Positions 12,196 to 25,275 of a DNA stretch of 64,000 nt are shown in pieces. The position numbers and the translations under genes were made by a program. This stretch comes from Nicotiana tabacum (lineage: Eukaryota > Streptophyta > Magnoliopsida > Solanales > Solanaceae). The notes below the pieces were generated by a model. That model was given only the letters and a program-made list of their open reading frames with translations, was not told the origin of the DNA and searched no databases. Each line of letters opens with the position of its first letter. Positions within the stretch are counted from its first letter, which is position 1. The stretch lies in assembly GCF_000715075.1 (NCBI RefSeq), contig NC_134096.1, positions 123,696,643 through 123,760,642 of the forward strand. The letters run 5' to 3'.

Positions 12196-13039
12196 CGAAA
12201 ATAATAGAATTCAATAGTTACGCACGAAAATTCTACAGTTCAACCTAAGTACCAGTTAAGGGGAGACAGGTAAGTTCATTAAACATGCTACACGTAGTTC
12301 AAGCAAACAGTTAAGGTAAGTAGGCATGCTATTCTAATCTAGCAGGATACTACACATGCTGATGAAACTCAAATAAGAAAGAAATTAGGTTATTACTTAG
12401 TAAAAGAAATCGGGTTTTTACACAATTTGCCCATGTACGTACTCGTCACCTCACGTACACGACACTCATATATCAAAAATAGTACAAATCCTATGGGGAG
12501 TTCCCCCACACAAGGTTAGGCAAGCCACTTACCTCGAACCAAGCTCAATTAATCGGTAAGAATGTCTTTCCCATGAATATCCGGCTCCGAATGGCCCAAA
12601 TCTAGCCAAAAGCAATTACATATCATAAATACAACCATAGTTGACTTATCTAATTAATTAAATCGATACTTTAACAAAAATTTCGAAATTCGCCCAAAAC
12701 AAGGCGACCCAGACCCACGCCTCGGAATCGGGAAAAAATCACAAAATCCGAAAGCCCATTAACTCACGAGTCTAACCATATCAAATTTACTAAAATTCGA
12801 CACCAAATGGTCCTTCAAATCGTCAAATCAAACTTTCCAATTCCCTAATCTCAAACTCCCAAATTCTACCTTAAATACACACTAACTAGGTGGAAAAATA
12901 AATGGGGAAGCAAGATTATTGATCAAAATAAGAACAAGGGACTTACCTCAAGAAATCTCTCGAAAATGCTCTCAAAGATCGCCCTAAACCGAGATTGCAA
13001 AGTCCAAAATGAAAAATATCGCGAAGCCCTTCGGCTTTA

Positions 13040-13320
13040 AGCACTGCCCAGGCATTTCCGCACCTGCGGGTGTACTTGTGAGGAATATGACCGCTTCTGT
13101 GCAAATCACTTGCCCCCTCTGCCTCACCTGCGATGAAAGGGTCGCACCTGCCGAAATCCTCTTTGCTTCTGCGGTCTAACTTCGCACCTGCGGTCAGCCT
13201 TGCACATTTGCGGGCATCGCAAATGTGGCTCCTCCCATGCACCTGCGACCCCTGACCAATCCACCCATTCCACTTCTGCACCACTTTGCTCGCACCTGTG
13301 GGCAGACTTGCGCAGGTGCT
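13040..13320 (-). promoter_or_regulatory. CACCTGCG / CTTCTGCGG word cluster in the solo LTR U3
   Basis: Contains CCGCACCTGCGGG, CTTCGCACCTGCGG, GCACCTGCGACC, CTTCTGCGG and GCGCAGGTGC within 280 bp. It is the same vocabulary as in LTR1, LTR3 and LTR4 and sits at a similar distance (roughly 0.7-0.9 kb) from the U3 end. Possible enhancer; function not shown. Confidence 0.5.
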
Positions 13321-14894
13321 ATTACACTAGAACCAAGCCAGCACCAGAAAATCTTCCGAGTCCAAAAATGTTCCGATTACCTCAACCCAATACATCAACA
13401 AGTCCTAAAACACCATACAAACTTAGTCGAGCCCTCAAATCACATTAAACAACGCTAAAATTACGAATCATCCTCCGATTCGAACTTAAAGAACTTAGAA
13501 TTTTCCAAATTCAGCAACCGAAGCCAGAACCTATCAAACCACGTCCGATTGATCCCAAATTTTGCACACAAGTCATGTTCAACATTATGGACCTATTCAA
13601 ACTTCCGGAATCGGAATCCGACCCTAATATCAAAATTTCCACTACCGATCCAAATCTCCAAAAATTCAACTTTCGCTATTTCAAGCCTAAATAAGCTACG
13701 GACCTCCAAAACACTATCCGAACACGCCCCTAAGTCCAAAATCACCTAACGGAGCTAACGAAACCGACAAAAATCCATTCCAGAGTCGTCTTCACACAGT
13801 TCCGACTACGGTTCAAAACGTAAGGCTTAAACCTCCATTTAGGGACTAAGTGTCCCAAAACACTCCAAAAACCAAATCGAAACCTCCCGGCAAGTCACAA
13901 TAGCAGAGATATATATGGAAGAAGTAGTTAATAGGGGATCGGGGCAATAACTCTCAAAACTACTGGCCGGGTTGTTACAGGAACGAAGTCACGCACCTGC
14001 GAGACAGCCTTGGCCACCAGTGGCTGCTTATGTGATGAGCAGGGTTGCATCTGCGATCGTGCTTCTGTGCCTGTAGAATCGCTTCTGCGAAGCCTCCCAA
14101 GCCAGCTTTCCCCAGGTCGCTTCTACGACCAGCTTCACGCTTCCACGAGCATGCACCTGTGGTCCCTCGTGCACAGGTGCGAAGACATCTGTAACCAAAA
14201 ACTTCAGCAACTTCAACAAGGCTCCAAACGATTCGAACCTAGTCCGATACTCACCCGAGCACCTCGGGACCCGTCCGAATATCCCAATAGGTTTCATAAC
14301 ACAACACAGACCTACTCAAGGCCTCAAATCACACATAATAACATTGAAACGATGAATCGCACCTCAAATCAAACTTAAATAAACTTTGAACTTTCAACTT
14401 CCGAAACTCGCGCCGAAACATAGCAAATCAACTCGGAATGAACTCAAATTTGGCACACAAGTCCCAAATAACATAACGAAACTATTCCAATTCCTTGAAC
14501 CACAATCCGAACCCGATATCCACAAAGTCAACTCTAGGTCAAACTTATGAACTTCTCAAACCTTCAAATTTCCAATTTTCGCCAATTAGCGTTGAATCCT
14601 TCTAGAAATATCCAAATGCAAACCCGGACATACGCCCAAGTCCAAAATCACTATCCAGACCTAACGGAGCCCTCACAACTTCGTTCCGGGGTCAACTTCA
14701 TAAAATTCAAACTTGGTCAACTCTTCCAACTTAAAGCTTAAATCATGAAATTCATTCTTTCATATAGATTCAGATTAACCTGAAAACCAAAACCGATGAT
14801 TCACACAAGTCATAATACATCACACGGAGCTACTCATGCCCTCAAACTACCGAGCAAAGTGCAAATTCTCAAAACGATCGGTCGGGTCGTTACA

Positions 14895-17800
14895 TCCTCC
14901 CCCACTTAAACATTCATTCGTCCTCGAACGTGCCGAGAGTTGTTCCAAAGCCATCAAACTGCCGTGTAATCTTACCATGCACATATTCGGGGTGATTCCA
15001 TGTCACCCTATTCCATATAGGCCAGATAAAACAACATAGATGAAGATCATTACTTCAACCTTTGCCCGTAAACCGTAGAATCCAATTTCCAACATTCAAA
15101 ATTCCTACAAGACCCAAACCTCACATTTGCACACTATATAAGTCTGAACAAGTTGTATCAAGACATAACCATAACCCAAGATGTAATCACATGACATACC
15201 ACATTACTCGCATACTTGTAGCAAAATTTTCGATTACAGTAGCTGCTCAAAACAACCCAATACTGGTAATAAACCTCGTATCAAACAAAACCTCGTTCTC
15301 AAACCTTCGTACACTGCCGATGATGAAAGAAACACACAGAAACTCATAACCACTCATCATATCAATAGTTCATGGAGCTCCCTCTCCTTCGACAAGATCT
15401 ATAGCCAATTCTTAAGCCGGTCAGCGACATCATCCCTTCAAATATACCGCAAAAAAATCTAATAGCACCCATTCTAGGTGCAATGACCTTACTTTATCAA
15501 GCCCATCTATCCTATTGACATGCCACACCAATGCTACATAGAATCACAATCTGTGCAATCCATGCACCAATAAGCTGCAACCCCAATGTACCCAAAACGG
15601 AAAATGACGCAAATGAGAGAACCGCCCCACAACTCAACAAGTACCACCACAACCACAATGCTATGAAACCATCATACATGGTAGAACCAAGACTCACAAA
15701 TCAAACACAAATGATCATATCCCAACATAACTTCGCTGCAATGCGTGACCCCATCCAAACACTGGTCCATATAAAATACCTTGAGCCCAATGCTCAAAAT
15801 CAACAGCCATAGGCAATTCGACACCAAGTACACAAGTGCATGGCCATAATCGTGGAGAAGCAAACAACATAATAAACCACAGCCTGGAAAGACCATAACC
15901 AAGGCGCAATCAACCATTTCACACCCCAATCATCATCTCGCTCGAATCCCACTATAAGGCCCCAACAGAACCACACTATGTGTGTATATAGCCAACGAAT
16001 CACAACCCCTCACAGTATGTAAGAGTAACACATAAAACATATCAAATACGAGAAAAAAATTAAATTCTAACCGAATGACACATCCCTCGACAATAGCAAT
16101 ACGAAGTCAACAAATTCGACCCGGTGTAGAATACACATCCTCCTTGGGCCTACCAATGGGCCCCCAAATCAACTCTGATCATCCACAAATAGATAAATAA
16201 CCCTCTGAAAGTTCAGAATGACCTAATCATAATGCATACCATCATCTAGATAGCTTTGGCCACATTTTCACAGTCCACCTCCACGAAACAATCTGCTCCT
16301 GAGAACTCCTAGTTTCTGAATCACTAGAACACATGAATCACCATATCTGATCCCGACTCCATCGCCCGAAGGTCTAACACCTCTCTCATACACGTTCATC
16401 CTACAAAAATTACTTCTAAAATTCTTTTGTGCCACATAGCAAAATCTTATTATCAGCAGTCATCAACCAAACGAGTACCGCAATGCCAATAAAGCATCTG
16501 TAAGTCAACACACAGTGCGCCTTCTGAAATGCGTACCTTTCTCTGAAATTACCAAGTTGTTATAACATCCATCTACATATATGAAAATGTCCATGTTGTC
16601 TAAGAATTTATGACCTTCCCTTCAGAACTAAACCGTGACCTTGCACACGCAAATCTCAATCACACACAACAAACCACATCTATTATCCCGTCACATGAAA
16701 AGTACAAGAATCTCATAATCAACTTTGAATCCAGCAGAAATACATACTCGATCAATTAGAAATCTTCCATTTGATCCCATCCAGGAGAAAATCATAATAC
16801 GCAACATGCTCCTCACGCCGGTAGGAAATATCTATCTCAAACAGTGGTAAAAACCATCAAGAACTCTTCGAAACACATTTGCACATAACCAAGCCATCAG
16901 AACTGAATCCCTCTAACTCAGCCAAGCCACGCAGGTCGCCAAAAACCAAGATCATTGCCACGAAACACCTGTAGAGACTCACCACATCATAAGTACCCCA
17001 AAGAAGCAATCGTATCCATTGTAGTGTTGATCCAACCTACTACCAAGCTATCCCATTTCTCCGATTTCCTTTCGAATTGCCCTCAAGCTGACACTTCTCC
17101 TTGTTAGAATACCACGATAATCGCCCAAAGCTCACCACAAGAGATCCTAACATAAAACCACACAGCCCTAAGGCCCATAAGCCGTTGTATTCCCTCGTAA
17201 GCACCCCAAACGCACCGCAACCGAGATACCCACTCTGAAGAGACCTTCTTTGAATCTAAAGCCGTTTCCTTCACCTACTTGATACTAAAATGTAGAATCC
17301 ATAATGATAGAGAAATACCGTGAGTCTCGACACCATCCGATGTAAATCTCAAATTCTAGCCATATACAAAACGGAAAAATTCCCAATTGCTACATATAAA
17401 TCTTGAATATATTAGACCTTTCTCGAGAGTCATCTATTCTGCTCAAATCTCAATTATGCCGCCCAAATGGGCCAAGCGACATGTGCCCCATTTGCACAAC
17501 ACCCAAGGAAGTAACCCTGCCTTAACATAACCGATCAAATTCATACTCCATGCACACTGCATCCTTCACACATAAGAACTCAATCATTTCCAAGATTTTT
17601 ATATACTCATAAAGTGCAATATAACACGTATTCTGAAATTCCCTTACTCGAGTGATCCTTAAAACCAACCTTTGAAAGTCACATCTAATTCACAAATATG
17701 CCTCAAACCGAAAACAACACAACACATAACCATGCAATCAAATCGATGATAGCGGACTCCGCCACTTGGCTCAAAGCCATGGAATAAAACATTTGATAAC

Positions 17801-18783
17801 TCATAATACCCATACTCTATTACTGTCATAACCCCGCACCGAATTTCAACTCAATCCTTCATAAGCTCATGTAACATAAACCATCTAATACCTCAAATAA
17901 TCTATAAAACTGGCATTTATCCTCGTGACGGTCAGGTCTACTATTACAACTGATCCACTCAAATGACACAAATATGACCCGCTGATAGGAAAGAAAGCCT
18001 CCACCTAACATCATAAAGATCACACATCCGTAAATTACCCCGCATATGATAACCCACTTGCTTAGTCTCAAACTGACATCTCTCTATACCCTTTCACAGC
18101 CACGATTAATACGCAGTCCCTTGATCTACCCGAGTCTGAACTCATCAATAAGATATGAAAATCTACTTCATTCTGCAAATAAACAACATTAAAGATTCCG
18201 CATTACGATCATAACTTGAGACAATACAACACATTAAGACAGAAATCAAGCACCTAATAGTCCTTTTTACATCTCAAGAAAACGCTTCTCATCACGTTCT
18301 AACCATCTGAACACATCCCGCAGTCACGTCATACTTTATCACATAGCCATCCAACCACTCATCGAGCCACAAATTCCACTCATAGGTACACTACCAGACA
18401 TATAAGTCTGAACGCACATGCTCACGCCACTGAAATCATCATGCTCAAGCTACAGTCAAAACTCGACCTCAAGTCCTCCAAACTGTCCTATCATCAGCAC
18501 ACCAAAATCACATCTCTCACCTCATCCATGGAATCACAAGCTGCCAATGCACAACTGATACTGAGCGCTCACATGTGCATACAAATAAGTGGAGGGAATT
18601 AAAAGAGTTATGTATCAAGTTGAATCAATTCTGCACGATAAGGAAATAAAGATGGGAAATGATCCTAAATGTCATATAGCCTCTCGAAGATAGATTGGAC
18701 GTCATCATACCGATCTGCAAGACTCTACTAGATACTTGCTCATGACTTGTAGAACCTATGAATCTAGAGCTTTGATACCAACT
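14895..18783 (-). mobile_element. Internal region A of a gag-less (LARD-like) retroelement
   Basis: It lies between LTR4 (5' LTR) and LTR3 (3' LTR) on the minus strand. It has the cis-acting parts: a PBS next to LTR4, a leader of about 190 nt similar to that after LTR7, and at the other end a purine tract (minus strand AAGTGGGGGAGGA) next to LTR3, preceded by a short relic of the chromovirus pol end (TTCGAGGACGAA). Between them, about 3.5 kb shows no gag, protease, RT, RNase H or integrase motif in any frame I read. Open frames are short and not similar to each other. The pattern fits a large non-autonomous LTR derivative moved in trans by a gag-pol-bearing relative. Confidence 0.75.
18769..18780 (-). 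other. Primer-binding site, tRNA-iMet type, of element A
   Basis: On the minus strand TGGTATCAAAGC begins three bases after the LTR4 end (CGTGACA, AGT). This matches the plant initiator tRNA-Met 3' end except for one base. It fixes element orientation and identifies LTR4 as its 5' LTR. Confidence 0.88.
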
Positions 18784-21625
18784 TGTCACGACCCAAAATC
18801 CACTATAGGGCGTGATGGCCCCTAACGCCGTCGTCAAGCAAGCCAACAATGATTTATCCATTTAATTACTCATTTTATTACTTTCAAAATCATAGTTTTT
18901 AATAAAGGAGTTTTACACTTCTAAATCCACGGGGACGTACAACATTTGAAGTTTATAAAAGAATTGAAAGGCGTTAATGATATACAAAACCATAAGCATC
19001 AACCAAAATAACCCCAAAACTCGGTGCCACAAGCGCATGAACATTTTCTAAGGAGTACAATAATAATACAACATTTGTCCAGAATATAAATAAGACGGGA
19101 TAAAATAAATAGTACGATAGAGACTCGGTGGACTGCGATGCGTAGCCTGGAATGCATCTCACATAAAGTCTCCTCAACAGGTGCGCCTGCGCGCCAAGAT
19201 GATCACCAAATGAACCTGTCCTATCCTGCATATTAGTGCAGAAGTGCAGTATGGGTACGTAAATCAATGCGTACCCAATAAGTATCTAGCCTAACCTTGG
19301 AAAAGTAGTTATGAGGGTTCGACATCGACACTTACTAGAGGTACAATGAAGTAATATGATAAATCATAAGCAGATATGAAGCACACAACAATAATGGGGT
19401 AAATCTGTATGTTACATAATCTTCCAAATATTTTAAGGTATGATTTTCTCAATCTTGTATTCTACCTTAACAGCTCCTAAAATGTCAAGTGCCAATATCA
19501 AATAAATAAGGAATACCATATAAAATGTCAAGCAGCAATGGAAAGATTATCTCGTGAATATTTGGACTACTAGCGATATAACACACGATTCTGCCGAGGT
19601 CTTTCGGCCCGATCTAGAATAATGTGTACACTACCGAGGGTCGAGCAACACGAACCATAAATGCATCTATTATACTACCGAGGCATTCGGCCCGTTCCAC
19701 AAGAAAGGAAGGAAGTTACCGAATTACGAGAAACATGCTTACAATACGGTACATGAGCACAAAGGGAATATAATCCTTATCGTTTCTCAAATGACTAGCC
19801 AATAACTCAAGGTGATCAGGCTCTGCTTAATATACATACATATATTTCTAAATCAATTTCAATTATAATTTCAATTAATGAAAACAATAGAATGAGTTCA
19901 AATAATTTAATTATTACATAATAAGGTCCTAAGTCTACCCGGACATAACATGCTTTAGCTACGTATAGACTCTCGTCACCTCGTGCGTATGTAGCACCCA
20001 CAACTAGTATCAAATATCAAACACTTCACCTAGGGGTAGTTTCTCCCTCACAGAGTTAGACATGAGACTTACCTCGCTTAGAAGTTCCATAACCGGCTCC
20101 CGCGCCTGTCTGACATCTCAAACCAAAGCCCATCGATCCGAAACTAGTCAAACAATGTGTAAATCAATCAAAATATACTCCAAATACTTATAATTTAACA
20201 TTTTATAACAATTCCCAACTCCGCTCGAAAAGTTAATAAAGTCAACCCTCGGGCCCACGTTCCGAAAGTTTTCGAAGATAAACTTTACCCATAATACAAC
20301 AAACTCAAATATATAATTTATTTCAATTTCTATGTCCAATTTCGTGGTCAAAATCCAAAATACCAATTTTTAGGTTTTCTACCAAAATCCCGAATTTCTA
20401 CTCATTTCCATGTTCAAATCCACATATAAACCATGTATTTAACTCACAATATGTGGGAATTACTTACGTTGACATAGATGATCAAAATCTCCACTTGAAC
20501 CTCTCCAAGAATCGCCCAAACCAAGAGAGAATGAAAGACAATGGGCCAAATCCCATTTTTTTTAAAAAAATACACTGCCCAGAAAATTCCGCTTATGCGG
20601 TCCCAAAGGCCGCTTCTGCGGCATCAAGCTTGCACCTGCGAGAATCCAGCCAAGGTCTCCAACCGCATCTACGGCCCCTCCAGTGCTTCTACGGCTATGC
20701 TTCTGCGACGCATTATCCACAGGTGTGGTTCCACTTCTACGGTCCCAACCTTTCCCCAGTAAATCCGCTTCTGCACTCCCATTTCCACTTCCGCGATCGC
20801 GATGTGCGAAAAACATCTTGTCACCTGCGACCTCAGTCCAGCCCTGCCCTTTTCAGTTTTACGAGCCACTGCCTCGCTTCTGCGATACCGCACCTGCGGT
20901 CCTTCATGCACATGTGCGAAAACACCAGCAATCAAAATTTCCAGCCTTTCCTTCAGTAAAAAATCCGACCCGTTAACCATTCGGAATCCACCCGAGGCCA
21001 TCGGTACCTTGACCAAATATACCAACGCGTCCCAAAACACATTACAAACTTAGTCGAGGACTCAAATCATGCCAAACAACATCGAAACTATGAATCAACG
21101 ATCGAAATCCTTCTTTAAACTTTCAAACTTTGATGAACGCGTCCGAACCATATAAAAACATTCTGGAATGAAGCCAAACTTTATGCGCAAGTCAAAAATC
21201 ACGATACAAACCTATTCCAAGGCTCGAAACTTCAAACGGACATCGATAACACCAAAATGCATTTAAAATCAAACTTAAGAATTTCTTAAACTTTCAAAAT
21301 GCCAACCATCCATAATAGACGCTGAAATGCTCTCGGACCACCCGATACTCAACCCGAACATACGCCCAAGTCCGAAATCATCATACAAACCTATTGGAAT
21401 ATTCAAATCCCGATTCCGAGGTCGTTTACTAGAAAGTCAAACCTTAGTTAATTCTTCCAACTTAAAGCTTCCGAAATTAGAATTGTCCATCTCAATCAAC
21501 TCTAAACTTCCCGAAATTCAATTCCGACCATATGTACAAGTCATAAAACATGAAGTGAAGCTACTAAAGGCCTCAAACCGTCACACGATGCGCTAGATAT
21601 CAAAACAATCGGTCAGGTGGTTACA
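18784..21625 (-). mobile_element. LTR4: shared LTR between internals A and B
   Basis: The plus strand reads TGTCACGACCC at 18784 and ends GGTGGTTACA at 21625 (minus strand TGTAACCACC start). Length 2842 bp. On the minus-strand 3' side is the PBS of internal A. On its 5' side is a purine tract (minus strand GTGAGGGAGAA) that belongs to internal B. One LTR thus acts as 5' LTR of A and 3' LTR of B, as in recombinant tandem elements. A similar fragment of its 3' end is at 34575-35579 and of its 5' end at 62342-62574. Confidence 0.85.
20580..20910 (-). promoter_or_regulatory. CCGCTTCTGCGG word cluster in LTR4 U3
   Basis: Contains perfect or near-perfect palindromes CCGCTTATGCGG and CCGCTTCTGCGG plus GCACCTGCGAG, CTTCTACGG, CTTCTGCGAC, TCACCTGCGACC and GCACCTGCGGTCC. 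This is the same vocabulary as LTR1 and LTR3. Regulatory role inferred. Confidence 0.5.
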
Positions 21626-24290
21626 TTCTCCCTCACATAAACATACGTTTGTCCTTGAATGTTCTAAGAACTGCTCCGGAGTTGCCCCGAAATCACTGTT
21701 CAACACCTTGTGCACCTACTTGTGCCACCACAACCTAGTTGAGCATATTAGCTCGAGCCAGACTAAAGATTCTCCCTTTTATTTAGTCAATAAGCCTTAG
21801 AATCAAATTCCAACCTCCGAATTTCTCTACAAGACTTGATTCTAACATACGAACACCGTATCACCACACACTGTACTAAAAATTGATCATGCACCTATGC
21901 TGAAATCACACCATGCACCACAAAAGTCGGTTGCCCATAATAACATCATCTGACCACAATAGCTGGAATTTCACGAATCTGATGCCCGCAATACACCTCA
22001 TGACGCATATAAGTCATGTTTCAACTCTCAAAATACTGCCACGATAGTAGAGATGTGTAGAAACTAATAACCACCTGCCGAATCAATAAGTCATTGAGTC
22101 TCTCCTCCTGACAAGGACCATTACCTCATTCTGAACTGAATAACAATGTTTGCTCTTTCATATACCGAACATAACTCCGATCGCACTGATCCCAGGTCAA
22201 ATAACCTCGTATCACCCAGTACAAGGTGCTCAGGCAATAAGCCATCTCAAACACTGCCAAAATAATCATATGACACCCACAATGCGCCAATAAGCTACAA
22301 ACTCGAATGTGATACATAAGGAAAAATGAGCGATGGAAAAGGACCCAACTCGCGTAGCGAATAAAATAGCCGAATAGATGTTGTGAACCTACCTCATGGA
22401 TGAAAAACAAGGCACACAAAACAAGTGTAAGGAACTATGCTCAACATCTCACTGTTGCGGCATGTAACCCAATCCAATATGACATTGTTGCGGAGTGCAA
22501 CCTGATCCACACAATATGCCCATGGTGGCGTGCCACCCTATCCAAACAATATACCCGTGGTGGCGTACCACCCAATCCGCACATAACAATCAAGAAGAAA
22601 ACACACACATCAAGCCGTAACGCTTATACTTACGAAATGCCCGAATATCGACCACAAGCACGCCAAGTGCATAATACAAATCCTAAGGAGACGGATAGCG
22701 CCATACGCTACGAAACCCAAGCACAACTAAGGAGCGATAAATGACCAGGACCTCAAGAGCCATCCTGCTCATATAACTCCACAAGCTACACTAGATCACA
22801 ACACGTGTGTGAATAATCAAGTCGTCTCATAACCCACATGACACAATAGGGTATTATATGAATAGCTGATGACAGGAATAACATCGAACGCCCGAAGACT
22901 CCTCCGCAAGCAATGCTATGCCGAACAAACATATCTGATCTGATGTAGAGCACGAATTCCCATTAGACCCACCAACGGACCCTAAGCCAAATCTGATCAT
23001 CCCATACTGGGCCAACAACCTTTTAAGGATACACAATGGCCCTATTCATGACACCCACGAGCAGCCATGCAATCCGTACCAAACTCCCACAGTTCACAAC
23101 CAAAGGAATAGAGCTCCTTCTAGGCATAAACTCTCATATTACCAAAAATCCTCGTACTTTGTTTCAATATTTAACAATTAAGTGACTAACATGCCACACT
23201 TATACAAATCTCCCCATGGGATACGCTCCCACGACCTTCCACTCATGTAACAAAGTTCGCACATCCATACCACCAACCGTTCTAATTCTGTAAAGCAAAT
23301 CAAGAATACGCAAATCAATACACAAAGCCTTTAACACAGAATGCCGTTCTTAGGTGACACTAAAGAAAATGCCTGCTTACCCTGAACATCTGAATTCTCC
23401 CCTTCTCATCCGAGCCCGTGACATTCTTATCAACACCGAACCGCAACCTTGATCCTAAAATTTTAAATTACCATGCCGTTCACTGCACCTATCATGCCGC
23501 TACGCGAGAATACAAGAATTCATCATAACCTCTAAACTACTAGTAGAATAAACACTTTATTGGCTAGAGACCTTTCACTTAACTCTTTTTAGAAGAACTG
23601 TTGCAACACACAATTGAATCCCCACGACCGTAGAAAATACAAACCTCAAGTCGTGGTCTAGACCGCCATAACTTTTCCGGGATCCATCTACACATAACAT
23701 GATATTATAATCAAATACCTCCAAATCAATCAATTTACGGTGGATGTCAAGCCCATGCGTACAGCCACGAATTACTTGTATAACTAACAAGCCGAAGGAA
23801 CTGATCATTGCCACAATCATGTTGATTCGAACCATTACTTTCTGACCCAACTTCTTCCAATTTACTCTTGACTTGCCTTAGAAATAATAATAGCTCAATT
23901 CAAAACATAACAAACTCATTCAGCACTCATCCCGAGTGACCCACTTCACGAGACCACATCGTTTCAATACCCACGAACCGTCTCGTACCTTCCTCATGCG
24001 CACAATAGCATCTCCAACTGGTACACCTATTCTGGAAGACCTTCCACGAATCTGAAGCTATTTCTCCCTTACCTCTAATACTGCCCCACAGTCCCGATGA
24101 TAACACATAACACTCCAAGGACCCCTTTCATAATCCATTGCAATAACTCGATCCTTAGCCACATAACGGACCTGAAATCCGTAGGCACTGCACTGTAATT
24201 CATTAACCCACTAAGACTGTTGTTGAGAGTCACCCACTCTGACCTGGTCCCGAATATAATCAAAGTCCAATGCTCTACTAGCACATGAAC
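21626..24290 (-). mobile_element. Internal region B, second gag-less element, cut by LTR5
   Basis: Minus-strand internal region related to A. Both begin (read on plus) TTACAT-CTCC-C-CAC, then an ACAT-CGT-TGTCCT-GAA stretch, and share later blocks such as the TCTGATCATCC region (about 22995 in B, 16175 in A). It has no gag-pol motif. It stops at the LTR5 terminus (24290) before reaching a PBS, so its 5' part was displaced or deleted. Frames of 60-115 codons in it match nothing I recognise. Confidence 0.65.
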
Positions 24291-25070
24291 TGTCACGCCC
24301 CGACCTCGGGGAGCGTGATAGGCACTCAACCGAGACTCCCCGGTCAAGCATGTCTGCTAGATACCTTCTACCCAACCTTGTCCATTAACAATATAAGAAT
24401 CAGTCGCCAGAAATATACATGAGAGGAGTCAAGTGCTCCACATTCTTTTCCATTAATCAAGGAGATTCATTTACGACTTCCAAAACATTACAAAAGTTTA
24501 TAGATATGATGAAAAACATGTTTGCCACTTACAAACACTTCTAATTCATTACCCAACATCAAACACCACCCGCAACCTGTCTACGGAGCCTCTAAGTACA
24601 GCAGAAGAGTAGTATGGAAGTGCCGGCGACAAGGCCTCGGCTATACCTCAAAATGATAAGTACAACGTCAAATGACATAAAGCCCGGAACAAAGTAGGGA
24701 TCACCAAAACCTGCTGAGTAGAGAATAAATGCTAACGAGGATCAAGGATGCCCGCTTATGAACAACCTGCATCCATTGAAGATGTAGCGCCCCCAGCCAA
24801 AGAGACGTTAGTACATGTGGAATAGTACTAGTATGTAAAGCTAATTGTCCTCTTTTAAAATAGAATGCCAACATAAAATGGGAGAACCATGAAAATAACA
24901 ACAACAACCAATGATATCCAAATGCCAAGTTAAAACATAATAATTTTAAAAATACGATAGTAATATTGTTTTGGTTGGGAGATCTTTAGTACCGATATAC
25001 CATCGTCACCTTAGCACGGAGTCCGATCACAGCCCGATCGCCTAGGCCGTCTCACCCAAAGACATTTAAT

Positions 25071-25275
25071 CTACACAAAGCGTCCCCGCCGCCTCACCCC
25101 AATATGTGCGGGTGAAGGTGTAATCACAATCACAATCTCTACACAAAGCGGCCCTGCTGCCTCACCCCAAGGTATGCGGGTGTAGGTGTATTCACAATCA
25201 CAATTTCTAAATAAAGCGGCCCTTCTACCTCACCCCAATATATATGGATGGAGGTGTATTCACAATCACAATCAC
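25071..25275. repeat. Minisatellite, 68-bp period, 3 copies, in LTR5
   Basis: CACAAAGCG-CCC-GC-GCCTCACCCCAA units start at about 25074, 25142 and 25210, each followed by GGTGTA-TCACAATCACAAT. It is the reverse complement of the 69-bp unit of LTR2 (seven copies there), so copy number has changed between LTRs of related families. Confidence 0.88.

Larger units (their letters stand above)
11213..13979 (-). mobile_element. Solo LTR nested in LTR3, perfect target duplication
   Basis: The plus strand reads TGTCACAACCC at 11213 and ends GGGTTGTTACA at 13979. It is flanked by GGAAC at 11208-11212 and GGAAC at 13980-13984, a perfect 5-bp duplication. No PBS, purine tract or gag-pol lies inside the 2767 bp, so it is a solo LTR. 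It aligns throughout its U3 with LTR1. Joining the flanks restores a CTTCTGCGGAAC word cluster of LTR3, so it landed inside that LTR's U3 word block. Confidence 0.93.
9022..14894 (-). mobile_element. LTR3: 3' LTR of the minus-strand gag-less element A, split by a solo LTR
   Basis: On the minus strand it starts TGTAACGACCCGACCGATCG (ends at 14894) after a purine tract and runs to a decayed terminus near 9022 (plus strand TATTACGACCC where TGT-ACGACCC is expected). Subtracting the nested element and one duplicate leaves about 3.1 kb, similar to LTR4 (2.84 kb). The two share start, end, CACCTGCG-type words and order, so they are taken as the LTR pair of one element. The stretch 9040-9417 is very similar to 62575-62961. 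Confidence 0.8.

Noticed and set aside
11659..12214. Minus-strand frames of 139, 93 and 150 codons with repeated tryptophan/tyrosine words
   Set aside because: All three frames are open at once through the 52-bp minisatellite of the solo LTR, which is a repeat effect and not coding.
15512..16003. Hydrophobic minus-strand frames (possible membrane proteins) in internal A
   Set aside because: Three overlapping frames of 60-85 codons on the same strand, hydrophobic because of TTG/TGG-rich DNA; no start context or family match.
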